Shown here: one piece after another, positions 8,811 to 16,815 of the stretch
How positions within the stretch are numbered: the stretch's first letter is position 1
Layout: the number at the start of each line of letters is the position of its first letter
Assembly (NCBI RefSeq): GCF_036226685.1
Contig: NZ_CP109009.1
Location: forward strand, 8,211,501 to 8,275,500
Source: Streptomyces sp. NBC_00690
Lineage (GTDB): Bacteria > Actinomycetota > Actinomycetes > Streptomycetales > Streptomycetaceae
DNA length: 64,000 nucleotides
Direction: 5' to 3'
Made by a program: the position numbers and the translations under genes
The notes under the pieces: model-generated
Database searches by the model: none
Told to the model about the DNA's origin: nothing
Seen by the model: only the letters and a program-made list of their open reading frames with translations

Positions 8811-9299
8811 TCACCCACCGTACGGATGCGGGTGCACGTCCTCGTCCGCGGTCGCCACCGGGGCCGCTCGGCTCAGGACGCGTACCACCACGCCCAGAAC
8901 CTGGTCCACCGGGCAGGGGCCGTGGCTTCGCGAGTCGTCGCTGTGCACGCCGTCGCCGACGACCGCGAGATGGCCCGCCGGCACCGGTCCGGCGCCGAAC
9001 GGGTCGCCCGCCAGCGCCACCGCCCGTTTGATGAACCACTCGGTGGCCGCCAGATCCCCGGAGACCGGTGGCCTCTCTCGCCACGAGGTCATCGAATCAG
9101 GGCAGGCGACCACCACGATGTCATTGCGCCGCAGTCCGCGCCGGCCGCGCCGGATGAGAACCCGGTCGTGGTCCGCCAGGGTCGGCAGCATGCTCTCCCC
9201 GCGCACGGTCACGGCCACATAGCGGCGCCGTACCCACCACGCGGCGAGGGCCGCGACTGCACAGAGCAGTACAGCGAGCAGGGTGAGGAACCACGTCAT
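8811..9299 (-). CDS. S26 (type I) signal peptidase
   Basis: 162 residues from an ATG at 9299 that overlaps the upstream small-protein stop by four bases. One N-terminal membrane helix (residues 2-22) is followed by GESMLPTL with nucleophile Ser36 and by FIKRAVALAGDP with general base Lys91, the Ser-Lys dyad of S26 peptidases. The active site would face outside the cell. It is the last gene of the coupled string for the Cys-rich peptide. The ABC exporter of that locus has no C39 peptidase domain, so this enzyme is the best candidate to remove the peptide leader, which carries an Ala-Trp-Ala-Ala stretch. Housekeeping secretion is the alternative. Confidence 0.88.
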   Translation of the reverse strand: MTWFLTLLAVLLCAVAALAAWWVRRRYVAVTVRGESMLPTLADHDRVLIRRGRRGLRRNDIVVVACPDSMTSWRERPPVSGDLAATEWFIKRAVALAGDPFGAGPVPAGHLAVVGDGVHSDDSRSHGPCPVDQVLGVVVRVLSRAAPVATADEDVHPHPYGG

Positions 9300-9499
9300 A
9301 CGATCCGGCCGTCCTGTTGCCGGACCACCCGGTCCAGACCCAACGACACCCTCGACGCGCTGGCCCTGGCCCCGACTCGCCGATCGACGTCCATCCGGTA
9401 CCCCTTGCACGGCCCGCCGACCTCGACCAGGAAGTCCTGCCGGCCCACGAAACCACGCCGGTCCCTCGTCGATGCCGCCGCTTCCATCGAGTCGCTCAC
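9296..9499 (-). CDS. Small protein of unknown function (67 aa)
   Basis: Not recognised. 67 residues from a GTG at 9499. It is supported by tight coupling: its start overlaps the ABC stop (GTGA) and its stop overlaps the peptidase start (ATGA). The sequence is charged, with 11 Arg, and soluble, with a central DFLVEVGGPCKGYRMDV segment and one Cys. It has no signal peptide or membrane helix. A cytosolic partner that binds or modifies the Cys-rich precursor is conceivable, but nothing in the sequence proves a role. Confidence 0.6.
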   Translation of the reverse strand: MSDSMEAAASTRDRRGFVGRQDFLVEVGGPCKGYRMDVDRRVGARASASRVSLGLDRVVRQQDGRIV

Positions 9500-11403
9500 A
9501 CCGCCACCTCCTCGTCCTCTGCTTCGTCTTCTGCTTCGTTCTCGTCGTCGGTGTATCCCGACGCCTGGAGTGCGAAGAGCCGCGCGTACTCACCTCGCAG
9601 GGCGACGAGTTCGCCATGGTTGCCGCACTCGCTGATCTTGCCGTCCGCCAGGACCACGATGCGATCGGCCCCGCGTACGGTGCCCAGCCGGTGGGAGATC
9701 AGCAGACTGGTCGCGCCCGCGCGATGGGTCCGCATCCGCTCGTGGAGGCCGTGCTCCGCGGCGGCGTCGAGGCCGGCGGTCGGCTCGTCCAGGATGATCA
9801 GATCCCGGTCCTCGCGCAGCATCGCGCGGGCCAGCGCGAGGCGCTGCCACTGGCCACCGGAGAGTGCCACACCCATCGACGGCTCGCCCGTCCCCTCGTC
9901 GTCGGCCTCTGGGAAGGTGCGGGACAGCAGCGTGGCATAGCCGCGCGGCAGTTTGCCGATGAAGTCGTGGGCATCGGCGCGACGCGCCGCGTCGGCGATC
10001 CGCTCGGGGTCGCCGAGATGGCGCAGGTCCCCGATGCCGATGTTATCCGTCGCCGACAGGTCATAGGCCACACGGTCCTGGAACACCGCGCTGATCCGGT
10101 CCCGCAGCCGTGCCGGGTCCATCTCCCGGATGTCCGTACCGTCCCAGCGCACGGTGCCCCGCGTCGGGTCGTACAACCGGCAGATCAGCTTGACCAGCGT
10201 GGACTTGCCGGCACCGTTGAGGCCGACGAGGGCCACGGACTCGCCCCGAGCGATCGTCAGACTCACCCCGCGCAGCACCCATGGCCCGTCCTCCCGATAG
10301 CGGAACCAGACGTCGTCGAACTCGATGCGGTCCGCCAGCGGTGCCACGGGCACCGGGTCGGGTCGCACCGGCAGATCGACGGGGAGGCCGTTCACATCCA
10401 CGTAGTGACGGAACGTCAGCAGGCCCTGGTAGCCGCCGGTGATGTGGCTGATCATGGCCGACAGGGCCCCCTGCACCCCGGCGGACGCGGTGAGGAAGGC
10501 CGATACGTCACCGACGCCGAACCGCCCCGACAGCGCGCCGTGGACCGTCCATGCCAGTCCACCCGCGGCGATGAGGGCACTGAGCACCAGGGGCGGTGAC
10601 TGGAAGGCGAACACCCGCCGCTCGTGCCGCTCCTCCGCGGCGTTGATGTCCCGCGTCTCGGAGTTCATCCGGCCGAGCAGAAAGCCCCCGGCACCGAACA
10701 GCCGCACCTCCTTGACCGCGGAGACGTCCAGCATCAGCCCCTGGTAGAAGATCTGGCGCCGGTTGCGGGGACTGATCCGCCACATTAGCGCGGCCTGCCG
10801 CCGGGTGAGCGAGACCTGGACCAGCAGCGCGGGCACCGCCGCCGCGGCGGTCACGACCGTCAGCCACGGGGAGATCGAGGAGAGGACCGCGACCATCCCC
10901 AGGACTGCGATGGCCTGTTGGACCAGGCCGGACATGGCGGTGGTGATCTCGGCGGGTGCGCTGATCGCCGAGTCCTGGGCCAGCCGGAGCCGGTCCAGGA
11001 ACTGCGGGTCCTCGAACCGCGACAGACCGACGAAGCGGTTCACCTTTCCGTACAGGCGCTGCTGGGCCAGATGTGCAATGCCGCGCTGGAGGCGGGCTCG
11101 GGTGTAGTCCGCGGCGAGCGGCAGCAAGGCCATCAGCGCGGTGACCGCGCCGAGTCCCGTCGCGAGCGCCAGGGGGGAGGGGCCGGCTGTGTCCCGGCCG
11201 TACTGGAGTGCGTCGAAGAGCCACTTCGTCAGCAGGGTGAGTGCGGCGGGCAGCAGCCCCTGCACCACGGTCAGTAGAAGGTGGCAGACGCAGGCGACCG
11301 GCCCGGCGCGCCAGGTCAGCTCCAGTGCGGCGCCCGCGCCGGTGACGAAGCCCCGCAACCCGCCGAGCTGGTGCGCCCCGGGCTCCCCCCGGCCCGCGTT
11401 CAC
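9496..11403 (-). CDS. ABC exporter, fused permease and ATPase
   Basis: 635 residues from a GTG overlapping the thioredoxin-like gene. The N-terminal half has about six membrane helices (residues 30-330). The C-terminal ATPase has Walker A GLNGAGKST, Q-loop VFQDRVAYDLS, signature LSGGQWQRLALARA, Walker B LIILDEPTAGLD and a switch His in LLISHRLG. The N-terminus lacks the Cys/His peptidase domain of bacteriocin exporters, so it would export but not cleave its cargo. The tail is very acidic (DDENEAEDEAEDEE). In this locus it is inferred to export the Cys-rich peptide, probably as a homodimer. Confidence 0.87.
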   Translation of the reverse strand: MNAGRGEPGAHQLGGLRGFVTGAGAALELTWRAGPVACVCHLLLTVVQGLLPAALTLLTKWLFDALQYGRDTAGPSPLALATGLGAVTALMALLPLAADYTRARLQRGIAHLAQQRLYGKVNRFVGLSRFEDPQFLDRLRLAQDSAISAPAEITTAMSGLVQQAIAVLGMVAVLSSISPWLTVVTAAAAVPALLVQVSLTRRQAALMWRISPRNRRQIFYQGLMLDVSAVKEVRLFGAGGFLLGRMNSETRDINAAEERHERRVFAFQSPPLVLSALIAAGGLAWTVHGALSGRFGVGDVSAFLTASAGVQGALSAMISHITGGYQGLLTFRHYVDVNGLPVDLPVRPDPVPVAPLADRIEFDDVWFRYREDGPWVLRGVSLTIARGESVALVGLNGAGKSTLVKLICRLYDPTRGTVRWDGTDIREMDPARLRDRISAVFQDRVAYDLSATDNIGIGDLRHLGDPERIADAARRADAHDFIGKLPRGYATLLSRTFPEADDEGTGEPSMGVALSGGQWQRLALARAMLREDRDLIILDEPTAGLDAAAEHGLHERMRTHRAGATSLLISHRLGTVRGADRIVVLADGKISECGNHGELVALRGEYARLFALQASGYTDDENEAEDEAEDEEVAV

Positions 11404-11945
11404 GCCGGTAGGCGGTCCAGCACCGGATTGGTGCCGGCTCGGGCGTAGGTGACGGTGCCTTCCGGGTCGACCGACACCGTGGTGGGCGTGCCCTTGATCG
11501 CGTACAGAGTGGACAACGGGCCCGCGGCCTCCTCGAACACCACCTTGGCGACCCCGTCCAGTGGGGCCGCCATCTCCCGGGCCGTCGCCTCGTCCCCGGC
11601 GATCACCACCACCATCTGCTCGGCGGCCATACCGGCGAGCCTGGCGGCCTCGGGCAGGTCGGCCGCCGCTGTGACACAGACGGAACAGTCGGTGGACAGG
11701 AAGGTCAGTGCTGCTTCTCGGCCCCGGAGGGCGTCTGAGTCCACCAGCGTCCCGTCGGTGGCGACAGCGGTGAAGGCGGGGAGCGGCTCACCCGTCGGAG
11801 GGCCGGATTCCAGATTCTCGGTCCCGAACAGCCTCTTGCGCTCGTCCTCGTGGCGGCGCAGCCGCCTGATGACGGCGAGGATCAGCACCAAATTCAGCGC
11901 GGTGACGGCTCCCACGAGCAGCAGTCCGATGGACAGATAGACCAT
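11400..11945 (-). CDS. MauD-like membrane-anchored thioredoxin-fold protein
   Basis: 181 residues. An N-terminal membrane anchor (residues 2-25) is followed by a TlpA/MauD-type thioredoxin fold with active-site Cys87-Ser-Val-Cys90 in STDCSVC and the cis-proline loop in KGTPTTVSVD. The ATG at 11945 has AAGGAAG upstream. The fold should sit outside the membrane. MauD and MauE are needed in methylotrophs to form the many disulfides of the methylamine dehydrogenase light chain. Here the pair lies beside a ten-Cys peptide and no dehydrogenase subunits are present. Its inferred job is oxidising or isomerising that peptide. Confidence 0.85.
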   Translation of the reverse strand: MVYLSIGLLLVGAVTALNLVLILAVIRRLRRHEDERKRLFGTENLESGPPTGEPLPAFTAVATDGTLVDSDALRGREAALTFLSTDCSVCVTAAADLPEAARLAGMAAEQMVVVIAGDEATAREMAAPLDGVAKVVFEEAAGPLSTLYAIKGTPTTVSVDPEGTVTYARAGTNPVLDRLPA

Positions 11946-12066
11946 GCCACTTCCTTTCGTCCGATGAGTCCTGCAAGTCCTGTGAATCCGGTGCGTTGGG
12001 TGAGTTGGGGCGCATTTCGTGTGGGAGCGGGTGGGTCGACGGGGATGCGTTCCTCGTACGGCCAGG

Positions 12067-12597
12067 TCATGGCACGGCCAGCAGATCGACGATGTCGTCG
12101 AAGAAGGCGGTCACCGCGGTGATTACCGCCGCCGCGGCGGCACAGAGGAACACGGCGGGCAGTGCCGGTGCGGTCCAGGATGCGGCTCCGGCTCCCACCA
12201 GCCCTAGGGCAGCCAGACACAACAAGGGTGCGTTGCGTACGATGTGCCGCCGACCTAGCCGTGCGGTGGGGCGGCCGAAGCAGGCGCACGACACCTCGGT
12301 GCGGGACACGGTGGCCACGACGGCGACAGCGGTGAACCCCGCGGTGAGCACGACCGCGGCGATGAATCCGGGTCGTACCGTCTGCGCCGGGCCGAGGAGC
12401 GCGACGGCGGTGACGCCCTCTGCCGCGATCAGCGCGGCGGCCGAGGGCCGGGCCAGACGCCGGGCGCCGGGGCCGGCCCGCCGCAGCAGGCCGTCCAACA
12501 TCTCCCGCGTCTCCCCGAACGACCATGCCTTGGCGATCGCGGACACCAGGAGGACCCCGGCGAGTGCGAGCCGCGCCATGAGCACCGCGTAGGTCAT
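12067..12597 (-). CDS. MauE/DoxX-family redox membrane protein
   Basis: 176 residues, overlapping the upstream gene by ATGA. Four to five hydrophobic helices, with SAIAKAWSF after helix 1 and a conserved CACFGRP segment (a Cys-X-Cys pair) followed by RRHIVRNAPLL, are the hallmark of MauE-type proteins. This family is thought to pass electrons between membrane quinones and an extracytoplasmic thioredoxin-like partner. The partner is encoded next, 122 bases downstream. Together the two genes form a plausible disulfide-generating module for the Cys-rich peptide. Confidence 0.83.
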   Translation of the reverse strand: MTYAVLMARLALAGVLLVSAIAKAWSFGETREMLDGLLRRAGPGARRLARPSAAALIAAEGVTAVALLGPAQTVRPGFIAAVVLTAGFTAVAVVATVSRTEVSCACFGRPTARLGRRHIVRNAPLLCLAALGLVGAGAASWTAPALPAVFLCAAAAAVITAVTAFFDDIVDLLAVP

Positions 12598-12914
12598 GCC
12601 CACTCCTTTGCCAGCAGTCGGGCCATTGCCCTGGGCCGCTGGATCAGTACGGGGACCGGTTCGGACGCCGTAGCCAACGCCCTGCCCGCGACGATGACAC
12701 CGGCGCCGAGTACGAGTGGGCCTTGCACCACCCCGCGGGACAGCAGCCACAGCGCGGCGGCCCCAACGAGCAACCCCCCGGTGGCCGAGCCCAACAGGTC
12801 GATGAGCATCATCTCCAGATGCACCAACCGGGTTGTCACATAACCTCGTTGGGTCGGGGTCACGACGTCGTAGGCGTCACGGCCCGTGGAGATGGCGCCT
12901 ACGGCGGTCAGCAT
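12594..12914 (-). CDS. Small two-helix membrane protein
   Basis: Not recognised. 106 residues from an ATG at 12914 with CGGAGG about six bases upstream; a longer frame to 13016 lacks a ribosome site. A polar N-terminal part (GRDAYDVVTPTQRGYVTTRLVHLE) is followed by two membrane helices and a basic C-terminal tail with RPRAMARLLAKEW. It lies between the peptide gene and mauE-like gene and is coupled to the latter by a four-base overlap. A scaffold or immunity role is possible; no evidence separates these. Confidence 0.65.
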   Translation of the reverse strand: MLTAVGAISTGRDAYDVVTPTQRGYVTTRLVHLEMMLIDLLGSATGGLLVGAAALWLLSRGVVQGPLVLGAGVIVAGRALATASEPVPVLIQRPRAMARLLAKEWA

Positions 12915-13050
12915 GCCGGCCTCCGTGTGACCGACAGCATCGCGAACGACGGCATCGCTCTTGGGAGCCCGGCGAGGAGAGCCATGAACTCGACCGGTTG
13001 ACACGCCGGTTGGCACTGCATCGAGCGGAACACCTACCCTCCTCGTCGGG

Positions 13051-13074
13051 CCGGTCAGCGGACGGGAGGACCGG
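13051..13074 (-). terminator. Short hairpin just after the Cys-rich peptide gene
   Basis: CCGGTC / GACCGG, 6-bp stem with a 12-base loop, abutting the stop codon at 13075. A weak stem at this place could attenuate read-through and keep peptide message in excess over the processing genes. Confidence 0.35.
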
Positions 13075-13317
13075 TCAGCAGGTCAGGACGCCACAGTTCT
13101 TCCAGGGGCCGCAGGACACCGTGGGGCAGGCACTACCGCCCACGTAGCAACAGCGCTTGTGCAGCCGGTTGGCTACACAAGCGCCGACCTGGACATAGGC
13201 GGTGTTACAGGCGCCGGGTGAACAGCTGCCGAGACATGGGTTGTTGGCGGCCCACGCCTCGGTCTCGGGGGCAAGTTTGCTCAGCAGGCTATCGCCGAGT
13301 CGGGTCAGGAACGTCAC
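13075..13317 (-). CDS. Cys-rich secreted peptide precursor (10 Cys)
   Basis: 80 residues from a GTG at 13317, with AGAGG about nine bases upstream. Residues 1-24 are a Leu-rich, Cys-free leader with acidic residues, ending KLAPETEAWAA; an Ala-X-Ala pattern (21-23) suits a signal peptidase. Residues 25-80 carry ten Cys at 28, 32, 37, 47, 56, 57, 64, 69, 75 and 80, with Cys as the last residue. An even Cys count and a paired CC suggest five disulfides. The genes downstream encode thiol-redox proteins, an exporter and an S26 peptidase. I know no named family with this spacing; an antimicrobial or signalling peptide is inferred. Confidence 0.75.
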   Translation of the reverse strand: MTFLTRLGDSLLSKLAPETEAWAANNPCLGSCSPGACNTAYVQVGACVANRLHKRCCYVGGSACPTVSCGPWKNCGVLTC

Positions 13318-13838
13318 AGGTTCGCCTCTCTCATCGGTCGGTGCACCGTGGCGGTTCTGAGGGCCCGGGATCCCTATGGGTTCTCCAGGGAACCCGGGAC
13401 CACGCGTCCATCCTGAACGCGATGTGGATCAGAGCATTCACTCCCCGTGATCACAACGAGGCAATCGATTTGTGACCCAGGCCACATTCGGCGGTGGTGG
13501 GTTGTTCAAGTGTCCTGTCTCGAAACCTTGTTGCGCCTCCAGCCATGACATTCTGCGTCTGTGCTGGTCAGAGCTGGAACGGAGGGTGTCGGGCGGGGCA
13601 GTCCCGACTCCGGTTCATGCCGCGGCCACCGGCTGAAAAACTTCGACTATCACGAGATAGGCCCAGGAGCCGGCCGTGATATCGGCGTTGGAACCGGTCG
13701 ACGGCAGCGGCTGTTCGATCGTCCGAGGGGAGGAGGACAACGGATTGTTGGTTCGGATGCGAAGAAGGTGAGCACTGGCCGGGCCGGGCGGAGAACTCCG
13801 CCGCGGGCGCCGGGTTCGCCCCGCCGGGCCGCGAGGGA
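13318..13838. other. Intergenic region upstream of Cys-rich peptide gene
   Basis: About 520 bases. It must hold the promoter of the peptide operon and the end of the MOSC operon. A perfect 8-bp palindrome GTGATCAC lies at 13447-13454, about 130 bases upstream of the peptide start. No coding region or firm -35/-10 pair was found. Confidence 0.45.
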
Positions 13839-15665
13839 CTAGATCTGAACGCTCACACTGCCCGTCGGAACCGCACAGCACAGGAGCGCCTGGCCCGGTT
13901 CCAGGGGGACGGACGGTGTGACGAGGTGGTGGACGGCGCCGGTGACGCGCTGACGGCAGGTTCCGCAGCCCCCGGAGCGACAGGCCGATGGAGGGGCCAG
14001 CCCGGCGGCCTCAGCCACATCGAGGAGTGTGCCGTCATCCTCTGACCAGCGGGTATGAAGGTCCGACCCGGCGAAGTGGACGTCGAACGGACCGGGCGCC
14101 GGCGGCGGACGCTCCGCCAAGGAGACCTCCCCGGGGGAGTAGAACAACTCGTCCGCGATGGCGTCGTCGGGCACCCCGGCTTGCACCAGGGTGTTCCGTA
14201 CGCTCTGTACGAATCCTTCCGGGCCGCAGAGATAGACCTCGACATCACCATCGGCGGCCAGTCCCTTGAGGTCGTCCTCCGTCGGGCGACCGGGGGTGGC
14301 GCCCTCGGGCAGGGTGTGTCCCGGGTCGTGCGCGGTGACGAAGAGGCGGTGGGAGGCGCGGGGCAACTGGGCCATCAGCGCCAACGCCTCGTCCCAGAGG
14401 GGGACCTCGTCGAGCGAGCGGACGACATTGATCACGGTCACCGCTCGCGTCGGGTTCTCGTCGATCAGCTGCCGCAGCACCGGCAGCACCGGAGTGATGC
14501 CGATTCCCGCACAGGCCAGCACCAGGGGGCGCCGGCTGTCGGAGTCGATGAGCTCGTCCCCGTACGGTCCGGAGATCAGTACCGGCGAGCCGGTCGTGAG
14601 GGAGTGCAGCAGAGGGGACGCCCGGCCCTCCTCGACCTGCTTGACACTGATGCGGATGGACGTCGCTGTGGCGGCGGTGATGGTGTAGCAACGCCACAGC
14701 GGCGCACCCTGCCCGTCGGTGAGGTGGACGCGCAGATGTTGGCCGGGGCGACAGTCGGCACCCGCGGAGTCGCCGAAGGTCAGACTGGTGACACTGGGGC
14801 TCTGGGGGGTGCGGGCGATCAGCTCGGCTGTGCGCGGCCAAGCCGGATCGGGCTCCGGCAGTGTGGACGCATCGACGAGCGGACCCAGATCGACCAGTGC
14901 GTCGCCGGGGGCGATCGTGCCGCCCCGTACGACCCGGGCGTACACACCACAGCACATGTGGCCGTAGCGGGATGCGAGCAACACCGGCACATTGAGGTTC
15001 CGTCTCCCGGTGTCGGGGTCGACGGTGGTGGCCCGACACCGGTCGGTGGTCTGGACGACCTCCAACTCTGCATCACCGATGCGGACCCGATGCCCCACGA
15101 GGTCGAACTCCCGCCAGGCCCCGAGTCCCGAGACATAGAGATTGGCGCGGAACCTGCGGGGATCGATCGCGACGCCGGACACGGCCGCCATGTCGTCCAG
15201 GGTGTCCAGATTGATCAGCGAGATGGCCGCGTACGGCCAGTCCCACACGGGTGCCCGAGGGCGGGTGAGTTGTACGGGGCCGAGCGGGCCGGCGGGGAAC
15301 CAGCCGGCCAACTCGGAGTTGGCCTTCTTGAGCTCGGTGGCGTCCGGGCCGCCGTCCATCCCGGTACGAATCTCCACCGACCGGCCATCCGGCGCGCTGA
15401 TGCTCAGCGCGCCGGCTCCCGCGGGATCGTCGTCCACCAGCGCCACTCGGTAGCGGGCGATCTCCGCGTTCCGCACGAGGCGCAGGAAGGCGAGGCTCGA
15501 GATCCAGCCGTCCTCCACCGTGGCCGCCACCTCACCGTTGAGCAGACCGCAGACACGGTCCATGGGCAGCCCGCGGCCGGGGGTCAGGGTGACCGCAGGC
15601 AGGGCGTGCCCCTGGAATCCCTTCACCGGGTAGCGGGCGATCTCCGTGAGCCGGGCCGGGGTCAT
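13839..15665 (-). CDS. MOSC - flavin reductase - 2Fe2S ferredoxin fusion
   Basis: 608 residues from an ATG at 15665. Residues 1-270 are a MOSC domain (N-terminal beta-barrel MTPARLTEIARYPVKG, then DRCRATTVDPDTG), the molybdenum-cofactor sulfurase C-terminal fold of mARC/YiiM proteins. Residues about 300-510 are a ferredoxin-NADP-reductase-type module (PGQHLRV, GIGITPVLPV, YLCGPEGFV). Residues about 525-608 are a plant-type ferredoxin with Cys ligands in ACRSGGCGTC and LLCCAV. The electron path would be NAD(P)H to flavin to 2Fe2S to molybdenum, reducing an N-hydroxylated or similar group. It is last in the peptide-import operon, 37 bases after the C45 gene. The substrate is unknown. Confidence 0.85.
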   Translation of the reverse strand: MTPARLTEIARYPVKGFQGHALPAVTLTPGRGLPMDRVCGLLNGEVAATVEDGWISSLAFLRLVRNAEIARYRVALVDDDPAGAGALSISAPDGRSVEIRTGMDGGPDATELKKANSELAGWFPAGPLGPVQLTRPRAPVWDWPYAAISLINLDTLDDMAAVSGVAIDPRRFRANLYVSGLGAWREFDLVGHRVRIGDAELEVVQTTDRCRATTVDPDTGRRNLNVPVLLASRYGHMCCGVYARVVRGGTIAPGDALVDLGPLVDASTLPEPDPAWPRTAELIARTPQSPSVTSLTFGDSAGADCRPGQHLRVHLTDGQGAPLWRCYTITAATATSIRISVKQVEEGRASPLLHSLTTGSPVLISGPYGDELIDSDSRRPLVLACAGIGITPVLPVLRQLIDENPTRAVTVINVVRSLDEVPLWDEALALMAQLPRASHRLFVTAHDPGHTLPEGATPGRPTEDDLKGLAADGDVEVYLCGPEGFVQSVRNTLVQAGVPDDAIADELFYSPGEVSLAERPPPAPGPFDVHFAGSDLHTRWSEDDGTLLDVAEAAGLAPPSACRSGGCGTCRQRVTGAVHHLVTPSVPLEPGQALLCCAVPTGSVSVQI

Positions 15666-15702
15666 GGGGGGACGTCCTTTCACGATCGAGAAGTGGCCAA
15701 GG

Positions 15703-16815
15703 TCAGAAATGCTGCCAGGTGGAGGTGCCTGCCGTGCAAGGGCCACCGTCGTGGTAGCGCAGGCTACTCGCGGCCAGGTCGAGACTGACCGTGAGCAAGG
15801 TGCTCCACTGCTGGTGGGAGGGCAGGTCTGGCTGGGGATGACAGCAGATCGGCGCCCCGTCCACGTCGTGTGAACGAAGCAGATCGGTCCAGTGTGCCCG
15901 GTCGCAGGACATGAGCAGTTCGCGATGGGCGCTGAGGTGGGCGAGACGGGGATGGGTGCTGGCCTCGCGCGCCGCCTGATCCCCCTTCGCCAGTGTGGGA
16001 TCGAGGAAGTGGTTGGTGTGCAGCAGCACTCCATCGCGGTCCGGCCTGACGGCCGCCGTCCCCGCCGGGCTCATTTCGATGCAGGCGGCGTCGCTCTCCC
16101 GGCCGTCGTACGTGACCACGGTCAGCACGGTCGAGGCGGAGACGGTGGCAGACGCCGCGATGTCCCTCGCCTCGGCGACGGTGGTCGCCTCCTCCAGCAC
16201 TCTGCGGGCCACGACATGGACGGGAACGTTGATCCCGGTGCCGTCGCTGCGGTGGCTGAGGATGTTGAAGTGGACACCGAGTCCGGCGGAATTGACACCA
16301 ATTTTGGCGAGGATGCCCGCCTCGGTGAAGGTGCTCACCGTTGGTCCACCGCCGACGGGCCGGAGGCGGACGAGCGTCCGGGAGGCAGTGAACTCCCGGT
16401 GCCAGTCCCACGTCTGTATGGTGTGCGGCGCCCCCGGGCCGCCCACGTACACGGCGGTCGAGCACTCGCCCTCGCCAGTGGCACCCACCGTGGCGAGGAT
16501 CTCCGTACGGGCGTTGAGCATGCCGATGCGCCAGGGCGGGACCTCGGCGCCGGCAGCCACCGCGATGAGCTCGCGGTGCAGGCCAGGGGCCCATCCCTCG
16601 ATCTGAGCCAGTGCGGTTTCGCCGTGCTCGCGCAGATCGGCGGGTTTCACTCCCACCGCGGTGAACAGGTCGTCGTATCCGGCGACTGCCGTGTGGATGC
16701 GGGCCCGCACGGCCGTCCCGACGGCGAGCCCGCGGCGCTCACGGTCGGTGTGGTCGCTGCGAACGCGGGCGATGGACAGGGGGAGCTCCGGGCACTCGGT
16801 TGCAGCAGGGATCAC
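15703..16815 (-). CDS. C45-family self-processing acyltransferase/hydrolase
   Basis: 370 residues from a GTG at 16815 that overlaps the P1 hydrolase stop (GTGA). It is an N-terminal-nucleophile protein of the penicillin acyltransferase/C45 family: the expected self-cleavage is before Cys118 in GEGECSTAVY, followed by the family-typical TWDWH and AGILAKIGVNSAGLGV. Members include fungal isopenicillin N acyltransferase and insect N-beta-alanyldopamine hydrolase, so amide cleavage or acyl transfer on small amines is expected. Its place behind an oligopeptide importer and a P1 hydrolase suggests intracellular breakdown of an imported N-acyl or beta-amino peptide. Confidence 0.85.
   Translation of the reverse strand: MIPAATECPELPLSIARVRSDHTDRERRGLAVGTAVRARIHTAVAGYDDLFTAVGVKPADLREHGETALAQIEGWAPGLHRELIAVAAGAEVPPWRIGMLNARTEILATVGATGEGECSTAVYVGGPGAPHTIQTWDWHREFTASRTLVRLRPVGGGPTVSTFTEAGILAKIGVNSAGLGVHFNILSHRSDGTGINVPVHVVARRVLEEATTVAEARDIAASATVSASTVLTVVTYDGRESDAACIEMSPAGTAAVRPDRDGVLLHTNHFLDPTLAKGDQAAREASTHPRLAHLSAHRELLMSCDRAHWTDLLRSHDVDGAPICCHPQPDLPSHQQWSTLLTVSLDLAASSLRYHDGGPCTAGTSTWQHF

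Noticed and set aside
8599..9222. Plus-strand frame opposite the signal peptidase gene
   Set aside because: It is Arg/Ser/Thr-rich without a recognisable domain and lies mostly antisense to the peptidase, whose Ser and Lys motifs are clear.
11400..13317. Methylamine dehydrogenase gene cluster
   Set aside because: MauD- and MauE-like genes are present, but there is no heavy-chain gene, no MauG and the small Cys-rich protein has only one Trp in its mature part, so a TTQ cofactor is unlikely.
15666..16034. Upstream extension of the MOSC fusion frame
   Set aside because: The extra residues are Cys/Arg/Ser-rich out-of-frame sequence of the C45 gene. The MOSC domain begins exactly at the ATG at 15665.
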